DNA of 64,000 nucleotides. It comes from Neorhizobium sp. JUb45. Lineage in GTDB: Bacteria; Pseudomonadota; Alphaproteobacteria; Rhizobiales; Rhizobiaceae. Location: contig NZ_SLYW01000002.1 of the NCBI RefSeq assembly GCF_004343585.1, positions 372,001 through 436,000 of the forward strand, in the 5' to 3' direction. This document shows positions 54,572 to 62,873 of the stretch, one piece after another (within the stretch, counting starts at the first letter, position 1; each line of letters begins with the position of its first letter). Below the pieces are notes generated by a model, which was not told where the DNA came from, did not search any database, and saw only the letters and a list, made by a program, of their open reading frames with translations. The position numbers and the translations under genes were made by a program.

Positions 54572-55190
54572 TGTCTTCCTCCCTGTCGAAGTGGAACATC
54601 GTCTTCAGCAGAAACCGTTTGTCATCGTGGCCGGCAGACATCGGAAAATATTTGACAAGAATATCCATGGCCGCATCAATATCTACCACATTGTTGACAG
54701 CCAAAAGGTTCTGAATGTCGTTCTTTTCCTGCTCGCCCTTCGATGGGTCGAGCACACGCATGGCTTTCAGCTTGAGGGCTAGCATGTATTCCGCGGTCGG
54801 CACGTAGACTCGCAATCCGGCCATCTCGCCTGCACGCGGAAACGTGCCGTATTCCCAATGATCGGCTTCCTTCGTGGCGAGCCGGCTGAGATGAAAGGCG
54901 ACGGCATCGTTCAGCCAGTTTTCGCCTTCCCGAAACCCCAGTTCCACAGCGATCTTTGCAACCGCGCTGTCGAACCAGCTGGGCTTGTCCTCACCCAGAG
55001 GTGCGATGTCGACATCGCCGGTGGCAAAGCGGAAATTGCTTGCGAACATGAGCGCGGAGCCGCCATAGACGACGATATCGATCATCGTGCCATGTTGCGC
55101 CGCAGCCATGCCGAGACGGTCGAATGCCTCGAGAAGCATGCTGCGGTCTATGTCCTTATGCCCATCCATCAAAGCGCTCGCCGGGTTCAT
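54540..55190 (-). CDS. AbiEii/DUF6036-like nucleotidyltransferase (toxin-like)
   Basis: A 216-residue nucleotidyltransferase-fold protein. The catalytic pattern is YGGSALMFASNFRFATGDVD: GGS at 43-45 and the D-x-D at 59-61 (DVDIAPL), as in AbiEii and DUF6036 proteins. EYMLALKLKAMRVLDPSKGE near residue 135 is the conserved helix that follows in this family. Relatives transfer nucleotides to tRNA or proteins and act as toxins of two-gene systems. No strong ribosome site; an ATG seven codons on is an alternative start. Probable operon with the overlapping 141-residue gene downstream. Confidence 0.65.
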   Translation of the reverse strand: MNPASALMDGHKDIDRSMLLEAFDRLGMAAAQHGTMIDIVVYGGSALMFASNFRFATGDVDIAPLGEDKPSWFDSAVAKIAVELGFREGENWLNDAVAFHLSRLATKEADHWEYGTFPRAGEMAGLRVYVPTAEYMLALKLKAMRVLDPSKGEQEKNDIQNLLAVNNVVDIDAAMDILVKYFPMSAGHDDKRFLLKTMFHFDREEDNAPVYPARSL

Positions 55191-55239
55191 GGAGCGACAT
55201 TAACATGGGCATTCGGAAATTGCAGGTGAAGGACGGCCT

Positions 55240-56532
55240 TTACGCCGCCCATTCCGCCACATCGCCGCTTTCGCCGATCAGTGCCAATCCGTGGGCGATC
55301 GACAGCAGTTCGCCGCCGGTCTCGATCTTGGAGACATCGAAGCGCTCGGTGAAAATCTTGCGCACGGCCGGCACAAACGAGGTGCCGCCGGTCAGAAACA
55401 CCTTGTCGACCTGATCGGCAGACGTGTTGGTTTTGGTCAGCACGTCGTCGAGCGCACCTTCGATCTTGGCCAGATCACCGGCGATCCAGCTTTCGAAATC
55501 ACTGCGCTTCACCGTCTTGCGGCCGGCCTTGCCGAGCGGCGAGAAGTGGAACTCGGCTTCTTCGGCGGCAGACAGCGCCATCTTGGTGGCCGAGATCGCC
55601 TGATAGAGCGGGTAACCCTCGTCGTGTTCGACCAGTTCGATGAACAGTTCCAGCTTGTCGGGATCGGTGGCTGAACGCACCAGCGATTTCAGGTCGGTGA
55701 ATTCGCGGGTGGTCTTGAAGATCGACAACTGATTCCAGCGCGAGAAATTGGCGTAATAGCCGGCCGGCACGTCCAGAACCTTGTCGAAGCTTCTGAAATG
55801 CGTGCCCTTGCCGATTTCCGGCGCGACCAGATGATCGACCATCTTCGCGTCAAAATGATCGCCGGCGATGCCGACGCCGGAATGGCCGATCGGGGTGGCC
55901 TTCAGCTTGCCGGCGACGCGTTCGAAACGGATCAGCGAATAGTCGGTGGTGCCGCCGCCAAAATCGGCGACCAGAACATTGGCGTCGCTTTTGAGCGTCT
56001 GCGCAAAGTAATAGGCGGCCGCGACGGGCTCATAGACATAGTGGATTTCCGGGAAGCCGAGGCGGGTCAGCGCTTCATTGTACCGCTGCGTGGCCAGTGC
56101 CGGATCCGGGCTGGCGCCGGCAAAATGCACCGGGCGGCCGGCGACAAGGCGCGACACATCGGCCGGCCAGTGACCTTCCGCATAGGTCTTCAGGCGCTTC
56201 AGGAAAATTTCCATCAGGTCTTCAAACGTGTGGCGGCGGGCAAAAACCTGCGTGCCCTGGAAAAGCGGGCTTGCCGCAAAGGTCTTGATCGACTGCAGGA
56301 AACGCGCGTCACCCGGATTGTCGATGAACTGGCGGATGGCCGCCTGTCCGGCTTCCACCTTGAGCGCCTGCGCGCCAAGCTGCGCATCCTTCATGAAGGA
56401 GAGCGCCGTGCGCATGGAATCAGTCGTGCCGGCGCTGCTGGTGAACGACATGGAATTGGTGGTGCTGCCGTCCTGCGACAGCGCGAGAACAGTATTGGTC
56501 GTGCCGAAATCAAGCCCGAGCGCCCGTGACAT
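55240..56532 (-). CDS. YegD-like Hsp70 family protein
   Basis: A 430-residue actin-fold ATPase of the Hsp70 type without the usual substrate-binding domain. Phosphate 1 motif GLDFGTTNTVLAL is at residues 5-17, EPVAAAYYFAQ and FGGGTTDYSLIR near 170-195, and the adenosine motif LTGGTSFVPAVR near 375. Such proteins (YegD in E. coli) are stand-alone and their clients are unknown. ATG 56530-56532 follows AGGAG eight bases upstream; a long open extension is not family-like. Confidence 0.9.
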   Translation of the reverse strand: MSRALGLDFGTTNTVLALSQDGSTTNSMSFTSSAGTTDSMRTALSFMKDAQLGAQALKVEAGQAAIRQFIDNPGDARFLQSIKTFAASPLFQGTQVFARRHTFEDLMEIFLKRLKTYAEGHWPADVSRLVAGRPVHFAGASPDPALATQRYNEALTRLGFPEIHYVYEPVAAAYYFAQTLKSDANVLVADFGGGTTDYSLIRFERVAGKLKATPIGHSGVGIAGDHFDAKMVDHLVAPEIGKGTHFRSFDKVLDVPAGYYANFSRWNQLSIFKTTREFTDLKSLVRSATDPDKLELFIELVEHDEGYPLYQAISATKMALSAAEEAEFHFSPLGKAGRKTVKRSDFESWIAGDLAKIEGALDDVLTKTNTSADQVDKVFLTGGTSFVPAVRKIFTERFDVSKIETGGELLSIAHGLALIGESGDVAEWAA

Positions 56533-56681
56533 GGTCGTGCTCCTTAAAACCGTCAGAAATGGTTGGGACGGGGATTTTCCCCGAACGAAAGGGGCATGCG
56601 AAAGCTGCCCGGAAATCGAGAGCGGGCCTGATGCCATAGGGGCGGGCGGATGGCAAGTCGCGGATGGAAGTTTGACGGTTG

Positions 56682-57557
56682 TCAGTTGGTCGCAGCAGCC
56701 TGTTCCAGCAGCCACCCGCGAAAAGCCTGCATGGCGGGGGTGACGCTGCGCGACTTCAACCGCGTCAGCCAATATTGTCCACGCGATACCGTGATGTCGA
56801 ACGGCTGCTCGAGCGTGCCCGACGAGATCTGGCGGGAAAACATCAGGGGCGGTGCCAGCGCCACGCCAAAACCCTGCATGGCCGCTTCCACCATCAGCAC
56901 CGAACTGTCGAAGACCGGGCCGCGGATCGGTGGTGCGGCAACGCCCGCCTGTTCGAACCAGCCCGGCCATTCATCCATGCGGTAGGAGCGCAGCAGGCGC
57001 TGGTGGATAATGTCTTCCGGGCTTTTCAGCTGCCTTGCGACCGATGGAATGCACAGCGCCGACAGCGGCGTTTCGAACAGCGGTTCTGCATCGATATCGT
57101 GCCAGGCGCCATTGCCGAACCGAACGCTGTAATCGAGGCCCTCGGCGGCGATATCGACCCGGTTGTTGTTGGTGGAAAGCCTGATGTCGATGAAGGGATG
57201 CCGCTCGGCAAAATCGTCGAGCCGGGGCAGGAGCCAGCCGATGGTGAACGTGCCGACGGCACCGACGGTCAGCACTTCGCGCAGATGGCCGCCCTCAAAA
57301 CGATCCAGCACGCCGGCCATGCGATCAAAGGATTCCTGCAGGATCGGCAGCATCGCCAACCCTTCCTCGGTGATCATCAACCCGCGCGGCAGACGGCGGA
57401 ACAGCGTGACGCCGATACGTTCCTCCAGCAGTTTCACCTGATGGCTGACGGCGGCCTGCGTCACATGCAGTTCGATCGCAGCGCGGGTAAAGCTGAGATG
57501 ACGGGCGGCGGCCTCGAAGGCGCGCAGGGCATTGAGCGGCAGATGCGGGCGAACCAT
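56682..57557 (-). CDS. LysR-type regulator, AmpR/GcvA-like, divergent from a beta-lactamase
   Basis: A 291-residue LysR protein. Winged helix LNALRAFEAAARHLSFTRAA and LHVTQAAVSHQVKLLEERIG, typical of the GcvA/AmpR subgroup, followed by the periplasmic-binding-type effector domain (FIDIRLSTNNN, GLDYSVRFGNGAW, VEAAMQGFGVALAPPLM). It is divergent from the class D beta-lactamase gene with a 104-base spacer, the arrangement of ampR-ampC and blaR-like pairs, so it may control it. I could not assign a definite T-N11-A site in the spacer. Confidence 0.9.
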   Translation of the reverse strand: MVRPHLPLNALRAFEAAARHLSFTRAAIELHVTQAAVSHQVKLLEERIGVTLFRRLPRGLMITEEGLAMLPILQESFDRMAGVLDRFEGGHLREVLTVGAVGTFTIGWLLPRLDDFAERHPFIDIRLSTNNNRVDIAAEGLDYSVRFGNGAWHDIDAEPLFETPLSALCIPSVARQLKSPEDIIHQRLLRSYRMDEWPGWFEQAGVAAPPIRGPVFDSSVLMVEAAMQGFGVALAPPLMFSRQISSGTLEQPFDITVSRGQYWLTRLKSRSVTPAMQAFRGWLLEQAAATN

Positions 57558-57661
57558 GGTGAAGGCCTAGTTTAATTTATGGCTCGCCGCAGATATCATC
57601 GTTTGATTGGGGCTGGCAACGGATCGTACAAAGCCTGAAAACAACCCGGAGCGTGTTTTTC

Positions 57662-58486
57662 ATGACCTTCAAACGATCCTGTCTCGCAGCTTTGTCCCTG
57701 GGCATTGCGACTGTTCTAACTACTGTTTCCAATGCATCTGCGGCCGAAAAAGTGGAATGCACAGTCATCATCGACGCCAAGAGCGGCGAGACGATTTTTC
57801 GAAAAGGCACCTGCGATCAGGGCTTTTATCCGCAATCGACCTTCAAACTGCCTTTGGCCATGATGGGTTATGATGCGGGTATTCTGACCGATGCGCAAAA
57901 CCCGCGCTGGCCCTATCAGCAAAAATTCAATCGCTCCAAGCGTGAGCAGAAGGACACCGACCCGACCATCTGGGAAGGCGATTCCATCGTCTGGTATTCG
58001 CAGGAGATTACCCGCAAGCTCGGAAAGAAGGCGTTTGGCGATTACGTGCGCGGTTTCGGTTATGGCAATCGCGATGTGACCGGTGGACCGGGCGGCACGG
58101 ATGGCCTGACCGAATCCTGGCTGATGTCGTCCTTAAAAATTTCGCCGGACGAGCAGGTGGCGTTTCTGAAACGTTTCCTCGATGGCAAGCTGCCGATCTC
58201 GGCGGAAGCGGTGGAGAAGACGAAACAGATCGTGCCGGCCTTCAAGGGCATTGCCGATTGGCATATTCAGGGCAAGACCGGGTCCGGCAGCATGCGCAAC
58301 AAAGCCGGCAAGGCGGATGCCAGCCGGCCGATCGGCTGGTTCGTTGGCTGGGCCCGGCGTGAAGGCCGCGAGGTGATCTTCGCGCGGCTGCTGGTCGATA
58401 CCAGGCGCCATACCGACACGCCGATCAGCTACACGGTGCGTGACAGCCTGATTGCGGATCTGCCAAAGATTGTCGGCACGCGCTAA
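57662..58486 (+). CDS. Class D (OXA-type) beta-lactamase
   Basis: A 274-residue exported enzyme: signal peptide of about 28 residues ending SNASA-A. Class D motifs are all present: STFK (S59-K62, nucleophile and carboxylated Lys), SIV (108-110), YGN (134-136) and KTG (205-207), with W153 in the ESWLMSS segment that stabilises the modified Lys. Cys33 and Cys51 may form a disulfide. Enzymes of this kind hydrolyse penicillins and sometimes other beta-lactams. ATG 57662 has GGAG ten bases upstream. The chromosomal setting suggests an intrinsic rather than acquired gene. Confidence 0.92.
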   Translation: MTFKRSCLAALSLGIATVLTTVSNASAAEKVECTVIIDAKSGETIFRKGTCDQGFYPQSTFKLPLAMMGYDAGILTDAQNPRWPYQQKFNRSKREQKDTDPTIWEGDSIVWYSQEITRKLGKKAFGDYVRGFGYGNRDVTGGPGGTDGLTESWLMSSLKISPDEQVAFLKRFLDGKLPISAEAVEKTKQIVPAFKGIADWHIQGKTGSGSMRNKAGKADASRPIGWFVGWARREGREVIFARLLVDTRRHTDTPISYTVRDSLIADLPKIVGTR

Positions 58487-58493
58487 GCACAGT

Positions 58494-58859
58494 TCAGGTT
58501 CTGTTGGCGAGATCGCGGTCAATTTCGGCCGCGATTTCCGCGTTTCGGTCTCGTGTCATTTTTGGAATGAGAAACAGGTCGACGAGCACCCAGAGTGTGA
58601 TGACCCACCAGGTCAGGGTTACGCTGTAAATGCCGACCATTGGCAGGAAGATCGCCCCGAGCGTCAGCGCCAGCATCATCAGGGCCGAACGCTTGTAGCC
58701 GAGATAGAAACGATGCAGGCCGAGGCAGCCGGCACCACCAAGCAGTGCCAGCACGTAAGCGATCAGCATCGATTTGCTGGCATGGCGGTAAATCAGTCCG
58801 CGCGGCATTTGCTGCGGACCGTCGGGTCCCGTGCCTCGATCCATGTTCTCGTCGCGCAT
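58494..58859 (-). CDS. TM2 domain membrane protein
   Basis: A 121-residue protein with a polar N-terminus (about 28 residues), then two membrane hairpins. LGGAGCLGLHRFYLGYKRSA is the TM2 signature (G-x-H-x-F-Y-L-G), followed by a hydrophobic tract and WWVITLWVLVDLFLIPKM. TM2 proteins occur widely with no settled function. Its stop is eight bases from the beta-lactamase stop (convergent). Confidence 0.85.
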   Translation of the reverse strand: MRDENMDRGTGPDGPQQMPRGLIYRHASKSMLIAYVLALLGGAGCLGLHRFYLGYKRSALMMLALTLGAIFLPMVGIYSVTLTWWVITLWVLVDLFLIPKMTRDRNAEIAAEIDRDLANRT

Positions 58860-58938
58860 GATTTTCTCGTGATGTTTTCCCGGCGAAAAAATATCGCCGC
58901 AGTCCCGATTTCAAGCGGCTGTGCCGAAAGTTTGTCTG

Positions 58939-59142
58939 TCAGCGCAGGAAACGCCGCGCCGCCCACACAAGTGCCACTCCGATGATGGTGACGATCGTGC
59001 CGCGCAAGATCCACGGCGTCTGGTTGATCATGAAACTGGAGGCCGGGTAGGGGAACATGCCCGTTCCCTGACCGATCCAGACGAGGCCGATCAGCGCCGC
59101 CGCCAAACCGATGATCGTCAGCATTATTCTGGCAAGGCGCAT
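58939..59142 (-). CDS. Small two-helix membrane protein (67 aa)
   Basis: A 67-residue protein with helices at about 5-24 (IMLTIIGLAAALIGLVWIGQ) and 45-63 (GTIVTIIGVALVWAARRF), joined by a conserved-looking GTGMFPYPASSFM loop. Proteins with WIGQGTGxFPYP loops are frequent small membrane proteins in alphaproteobacteria, function unknown. ATG 59140-59142 has GGAG six bases upstream. It is 79 bases upstream of the TM2 gene start, on the same strand. Confidence 0.75.
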   Translation of the reverse strand: MRLARIMLTIIGLAAALIGLVWIGQGTGMFPYPASSFMINQTPWILRGTIVTIIGVALVWAARRFLR

Positions 59143-59215
59143 GGCTTTCTCCAAACGGGAACAGGGCCGCATCCTATCGTGCGGCCCTGTTCCCGTCATG
59201 CTGAAAGGGGCGTTA

Positions 59216-59941
59216 TCAGCCAGCCTCGGCATAATATTTGTTGATCAGCGAAACCTCGCCCGACTGGGCATTGTCATCGTCGAGAATCGCAAGGCGCGCA
59301 TCCGAGGTCGACAGGTCGCCGAGCAGGCTTGTGAGGACGCGGTTTTGCGCCAGTTCCATCGCTCGCGTGCGTGCCTGTTCATTTTGATCTACAGGTGCTT
59401 CCGACAGCAGCTTTTCATAGCTGGCGACGAGGTCGGTAATGCGCGTCACCGGATCGCTCTTCGTTGCGGATGCTGCAGGCAGGGTCGCGACGTCGTCCAC
59501 GACCTCATCCGGCTGTGTTGTGCCGGCGGAGGGAGCGGGCTGCGAAGGTGTTGTCGCCACAGGTGGCTGTGTCGCGGGCGCCTCGCTTTCGTTTTCCTCG
59601 TCTGCGTCACCGTTTTCCGAAGGATCGGCGGCGACGGGCGCAGGGGCAACGGTTTCGCTATCCTCGTCCGATGCGACCGGTTCGGAAGCAACGGGGTCCG
59701 CTGTCGGTTCTTGCGGCTCGACCTCTTCCGGGCCGCTGTCGCCCGCTACCGGTGCCGGAGAATAGGTGCCGTCATCATGATCGACCGGCATGTCGTCTTC
59801 CGCCGTATCGTCTTCGACAGGTTCGTTCGTGCCGGTTGTTGGCTGGGACGCGGCAGGCGAAGACGGCGAGGTCGTCGGTTGGGTATTGTTATTGTTGGAA
59901 GGAGGGGAGGAATGTCCCCCTCCTAAGATTTCTTCGAGCAT
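59216..59941 (-). CDS. Acidic low-complexity protein, unknown
   Basis: A 241-residue, very acidic protein. Residues 1-155 are disordered-looking, with Asn/Pro/Ser/Thr (PPSNNNNTQPTTSPSSPAAS) then Glu/Asp/Pro/Ala repeats (DPVASEPVASDEDSE). The final 80 residues are helical (TRITDLVASYEKLLSEAPVD, ARTRAMELAQNRVLTSLLGD). No signal peptide. The ATG at 59939-59941 has a GAGA-like upstream sequence only. No family recognised. The open frame is not simply a GC-skew shadow, since the helical C-terminus has normal codon use. Confidence 0.65.
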   Translation of the reverse strand: MLEEILGGGHSSPPSNNNNTQPTTSPSSPAASQPTTGTNEPVEDDTAEDDMPVDHDDGTYSPAPVAGDSGPEEVEPQEPTADPVASEPVASDEDSETVAPAPVAADPSENGDADEENESEAPATQPPVATTPSQPAPSAGTTQPDEVVDDVATLPAASATKSDPVTRITDLVASYEKLLSEAPVDQNEQARTRAMELAQNRVLTSLLGDLSTSDARLAILDDDNAQSGEVSLINKYYAEAG

Positions 59942-60046
59942 AAAGGTCTCCGATCGAATAATCGGAAAGCCATTAGATTATGCGCATTTAGCTATCATCA
60001 ATTGACGAAGTGCAATTAAAGTAAAACTTGAGAAGTTTTTTGGCGT

Positions 60047-60083
60047 TGCAGCGTCGCGAACGCATTTTCGCCGCGACGCTGCA
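60047..60083. terminator. Stem-loop between the acidic-protein and SDR genes
   Basis: TGCAGCGTCGCG (60047-60058) pairs with CGCGACGCTGCA (60072-60083) over 12 bp, with a 13-base loop. It lies 52 bases after the SDR stop on the minus strand. No U-tract follows on that strand, so a termination role is only likely, not clear. Confidence 0.45.
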
Positions 60084-60134
60084 GGGTTTGGAAGTCTATC
60101 GGGATTTTATTCCGACAGATATTCAGCTTTTAGG

Positions 60135-60923
60135 TCAGACTGACTTCGCAGCGCCGCCATCCACCCGCAGCATCGAGCCGGTGATGTAGCTGGCCTGTTC
60201 AGAGCACAGGAAGGCGCCGGCGGCGGCAAATTCCTCGACCTTGCCAAGGCGGCCGGCCGGGATGGTTTTCAGCGATGCGGCGCGGATTTCCTCCACCGAC
60301 TTGTCCTGACGCTTGGCATTGGCGCCGTCCAGTTCATCGATGCGATCGGTGTGAATGCGGCCCGGCAGAAGCATGTTGACGGTGACGCCGGCATTGGCGA
60401 CTTCGGTGGCGAGCGTCTTGTTCCAGCCGACCAGCGCGGCGCGCAGGGTGTTGGACAAGGCGAGGTTGGGGATCGGCTCGAGCACGCCGGAGGAACCGAC
60501 GGTGAGGATGCGGCCCCAGCCCTGTTCCTTCATCTGCGGCAGAAGCGCATTTGTGAGCGCAATCACCTTCAGAACCATGGTCTCGAAGAAGGTGGAAAGC
60601 TTTTCGATACTCATGTCGGTGGTGGCGCCCGGCGTTGGGCCACCGGTATTGTTGACGAGGATATCGATGCCGCCGAGCTTTTCCTTGACGGCGGCCTGCA
60701 TGGCTTCCACGAAATTTTCGTCGGAAAGATCGCCCCAGACCCAGTCGGCCTTGCCTTTTCCTTCGGCATTGATGGCCTTGCAGTTCTCCGCCAGCTTGTC
60801 GCCCGAGCGACCGACGAGAAGCACATTTGCGCCTTCGCGTGCCAGAGCCGTTGCGAGGCCGAGGCCGAGGCCGCGCGAGGAGGCGAGCACGAGCGCGCGC
60901 TTGCCGGAAATTCCGAGATCCAT
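60135..60923 (-). CDS. SDR-family oxidoreductase with atypical catalytic motif
   Basis: A 262-residue Rossmann-fold SDR. The cofactor loop reads SSRGLGLGLA (15-24) where classical SDRs have TGxxxGxG; NNTGG (91-95) matches NNAG. Ser is present in GSSGVLEP (144-145), but the YxxxK is replaced by LSNTL (156-160), in the context LALSNTLRAALVGWNKTLA. This divergent subgroup is seen in proteobacteria, with uncertain activity. C-terminal SEQASYITGSMLRVDGG is standard. ATG 60921-60923 has AAAGGAA upstream. Divergent from the ETF dehydrogenase gene. Confidence 0.87.
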   Translation of the reverse strand: MDLGISGKRALVLASSRGLGLGLATALAREGANVLLVGRSGDKLAENCKAINAEGKGKADWVWGDLSDENFVEAMQAAVKEKLGGIDILVNNTGGPTPGATTDMSIEKLSTFFETMVLKVIALTNALLPQMKEQGWGRILTVGSSGVLEPIPNLALSNTLRAALVGWNKTLATEVANAGVTVNMLLPGRIHTDRIDELDGANAKRQDKSVEEIRAASLKTIPAGRLGKVEEFAAAGAFLCSEQASYITGSMLRVDGGAAKSV

Positions 60924-61172
60924 TTCGCTGTTCCTTTCATTGCGCCTTTGAAAAGCGTGAAGCACTTATAGGCAGGCAATCAAATCAGGCAAAGGGAACT
61001 TGGCGGCAGTGTCTTGAGTTTTGTATTACGTGAACGTAAACGTAAGGCGGTGTGATGCCGCATGCCGGAAAACGCATGGCCGAAGTCGCTTTCCTGAGTC
61101 GACAAGCCGTGCCGCTTTTGTCAAAGAAAACGATCACATAAGGTGGGCAGTGTGCAGCAAGGGAGCGCAACT

Positions 61173-62837
61173 ATGACCGAAGCGATGGAGCTTCCCGAGC
61201 GGGAATCGATGGAATTCGACGTGGTAATCGTCGGCGCCGGTCCTGCCGGTTTGTCCGCTGCGATCCGGCTGAAACAGATCAACCCGGACCTTTCGGTCGT
61301 CGTTTTGGAAAAGGGCGCGGAAGTCGGTGCGCATATCCTGTCCGGCGCGGTTGTCGATCCTGTCGGCATCGATGCGCTTTTGCCCGGCTGGCGGGAAGAG
61401 GAGGGGCATCCCTTCAAGACCGAAGTCACCGCCGACCATTTCATGCTGCTCGGTCCTGCCGGCTCCGTGCGCCTGCCCAACATCCTGATGCCGCCGCTGA
61501 TGAACAATCACGGCAACTACATCGTCTCGCTCGGAAACGTCTGTCGCTGGCTCGGCGAAAAGGCGGAAGCCCTTGGCGTCGAGATCTATCCCGGCTTTGC
61601 CGGCTCGGAAGTGCTCTACGATGAAAACGGCGCGGTGCGCGGTGTCGCCACCGGCGATATGGGCATCGAGAAGAACGGCGAACCCGGCCCCGCCTTTACC
61701 CGCGGCATGGAGCTGCTGGGCAAATACACGCTGATCGGCGAGGGCGTGCGCGGGTCGCTGGCCAAGCAGCTGATCGCCAAATTCGAGCTGTCGAAGGATC
61801 GCGACGTCCAGAAGTTCGGCATCGGCATCAAGGAACTCTGGCAGGTCAAGCCGGAGAACCACAAACTCGGCCTCGTGCAGCACTCGTTCGGCTGGCCACT
61901 CGACATGAAGACCGGCGGCGGTTCCTTCCTCTACCATCTGGAAGACAACCAGGTGGCGGTCGGTTTCGTCGTGCATCTCAATTACAAAAACCCGTACCTC
62001 TACCCGTTCGAGGAATTCCAGCGTTTCAAGACGCATCCGGCCATTGCGCCAACCTTCGAAGGCGGCAAACGGCTTTCCTACGGTGCCCGCGCCATCACCG
62101 AGGGCGGCTACCAGTCGGTGCCGAAACTGACATTTCCGGGCGGCGCGCTGATTGGCTGTTCCGCCGGTCTCGTCAACGTGCCGCGCATCAAGGGCAGCCA
62201 TAACGCCGTTCTCTCCGGCATGCTGGCGGCCGACAAGCTGGCGGAAGCGATCGCGGCCGGTCGTGCCAATGACGAGGTCGTCGAGATCGAAAACGAATGG
62301 CGCGACACCGCCATCGGCAAGGACCTGAAGCGGGTGCGCAACGTCAAGCCGCTGTGGTCGAAGCTCGGCACCGTACTCGGCGTGTCGCTCGGCGGTCTCG
62401 ACATGTGGACCAACCAGCTGTTTGGCTTCTCTTTCTTCGGCACGCTCAAACACGGCAAGACGGATGCGCAGTCGCTTGAGCCGGCAAAGCTGCACAAGAA
62501 GATCGATTACCCGAAGCCGGATGGCGTGCTGACCTTTGACCGTCTGTCATCGGTGTTCCTGTCCAACACCAACCACGAGGAAGACCAGCCGGTCCACCTT
62601 CAGGTGAAGGATATGGAGCTTCAGAAGCGCTCCGAGCATGACGTCTATGCCGGCCCTTCGACGCGTTACTGTCCGGCCGGGGTGTATGAATGGGTGGAGA
62701 AGGACGGCGAGGAGGTTTACGTGATCAACGCGCAGAACTGCGTCCACTGCAAGACCTGCGACATCAAGGACCCCAACCAGAACATCAACTGGGTACCGCC
62801 GCAGGGGGCAGAGGGCCCGGTTTACCAGAATATGTAA
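61173..62837 (+). CDS. Electron transfer flavoprotein-ubiquinone oxidoreductase
   Basis: A 554-residue inner-membrane-associated enzyme that passes electrons from ETF (fatty acid and amino acid oxidation) to ubiquinone. FAD-binding [14 protein letters not shown] is near residues 17-30. [22 protein letters not shown]-type segment appears as [20 protein letters not shown]. The 4Fe-4S ligands are the Cys in [11 protein letters not shown] (about 498) and CVHCKTC (about 522-528), then [19 protein letters not shown]. Full length. ATG 61173 follows GGGAG. Ends in a terminator at 62845. Confidence 0.96.
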   Translation: [554 protein letters not shown]

Positions 62838-62844
62838 GACGGAT

Positions 62845-62868
62845 GAGGCGGGTGTCATGGCCCGCCTC
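62845..62868. terminator. Intrinsic terminator after the ETF dehydrogenase gene
   Basis: GAGGCGGG (62845-62852), 8-base loop, CCCGCCTC (62861-62868), followed by TTTCGTT. It is shared with the convergent LysR gene, whose stop is at 62874. Confidence 0.8.
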
Positions 62869-62873
62869 TTTCG

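Noticed and set aside
57558..57661. A specific AmpR operator in the LysR/beta-lactamase spacer
   Set aside because: Several T-N11-A possibilities exist but none stands out with dyad symmetry.
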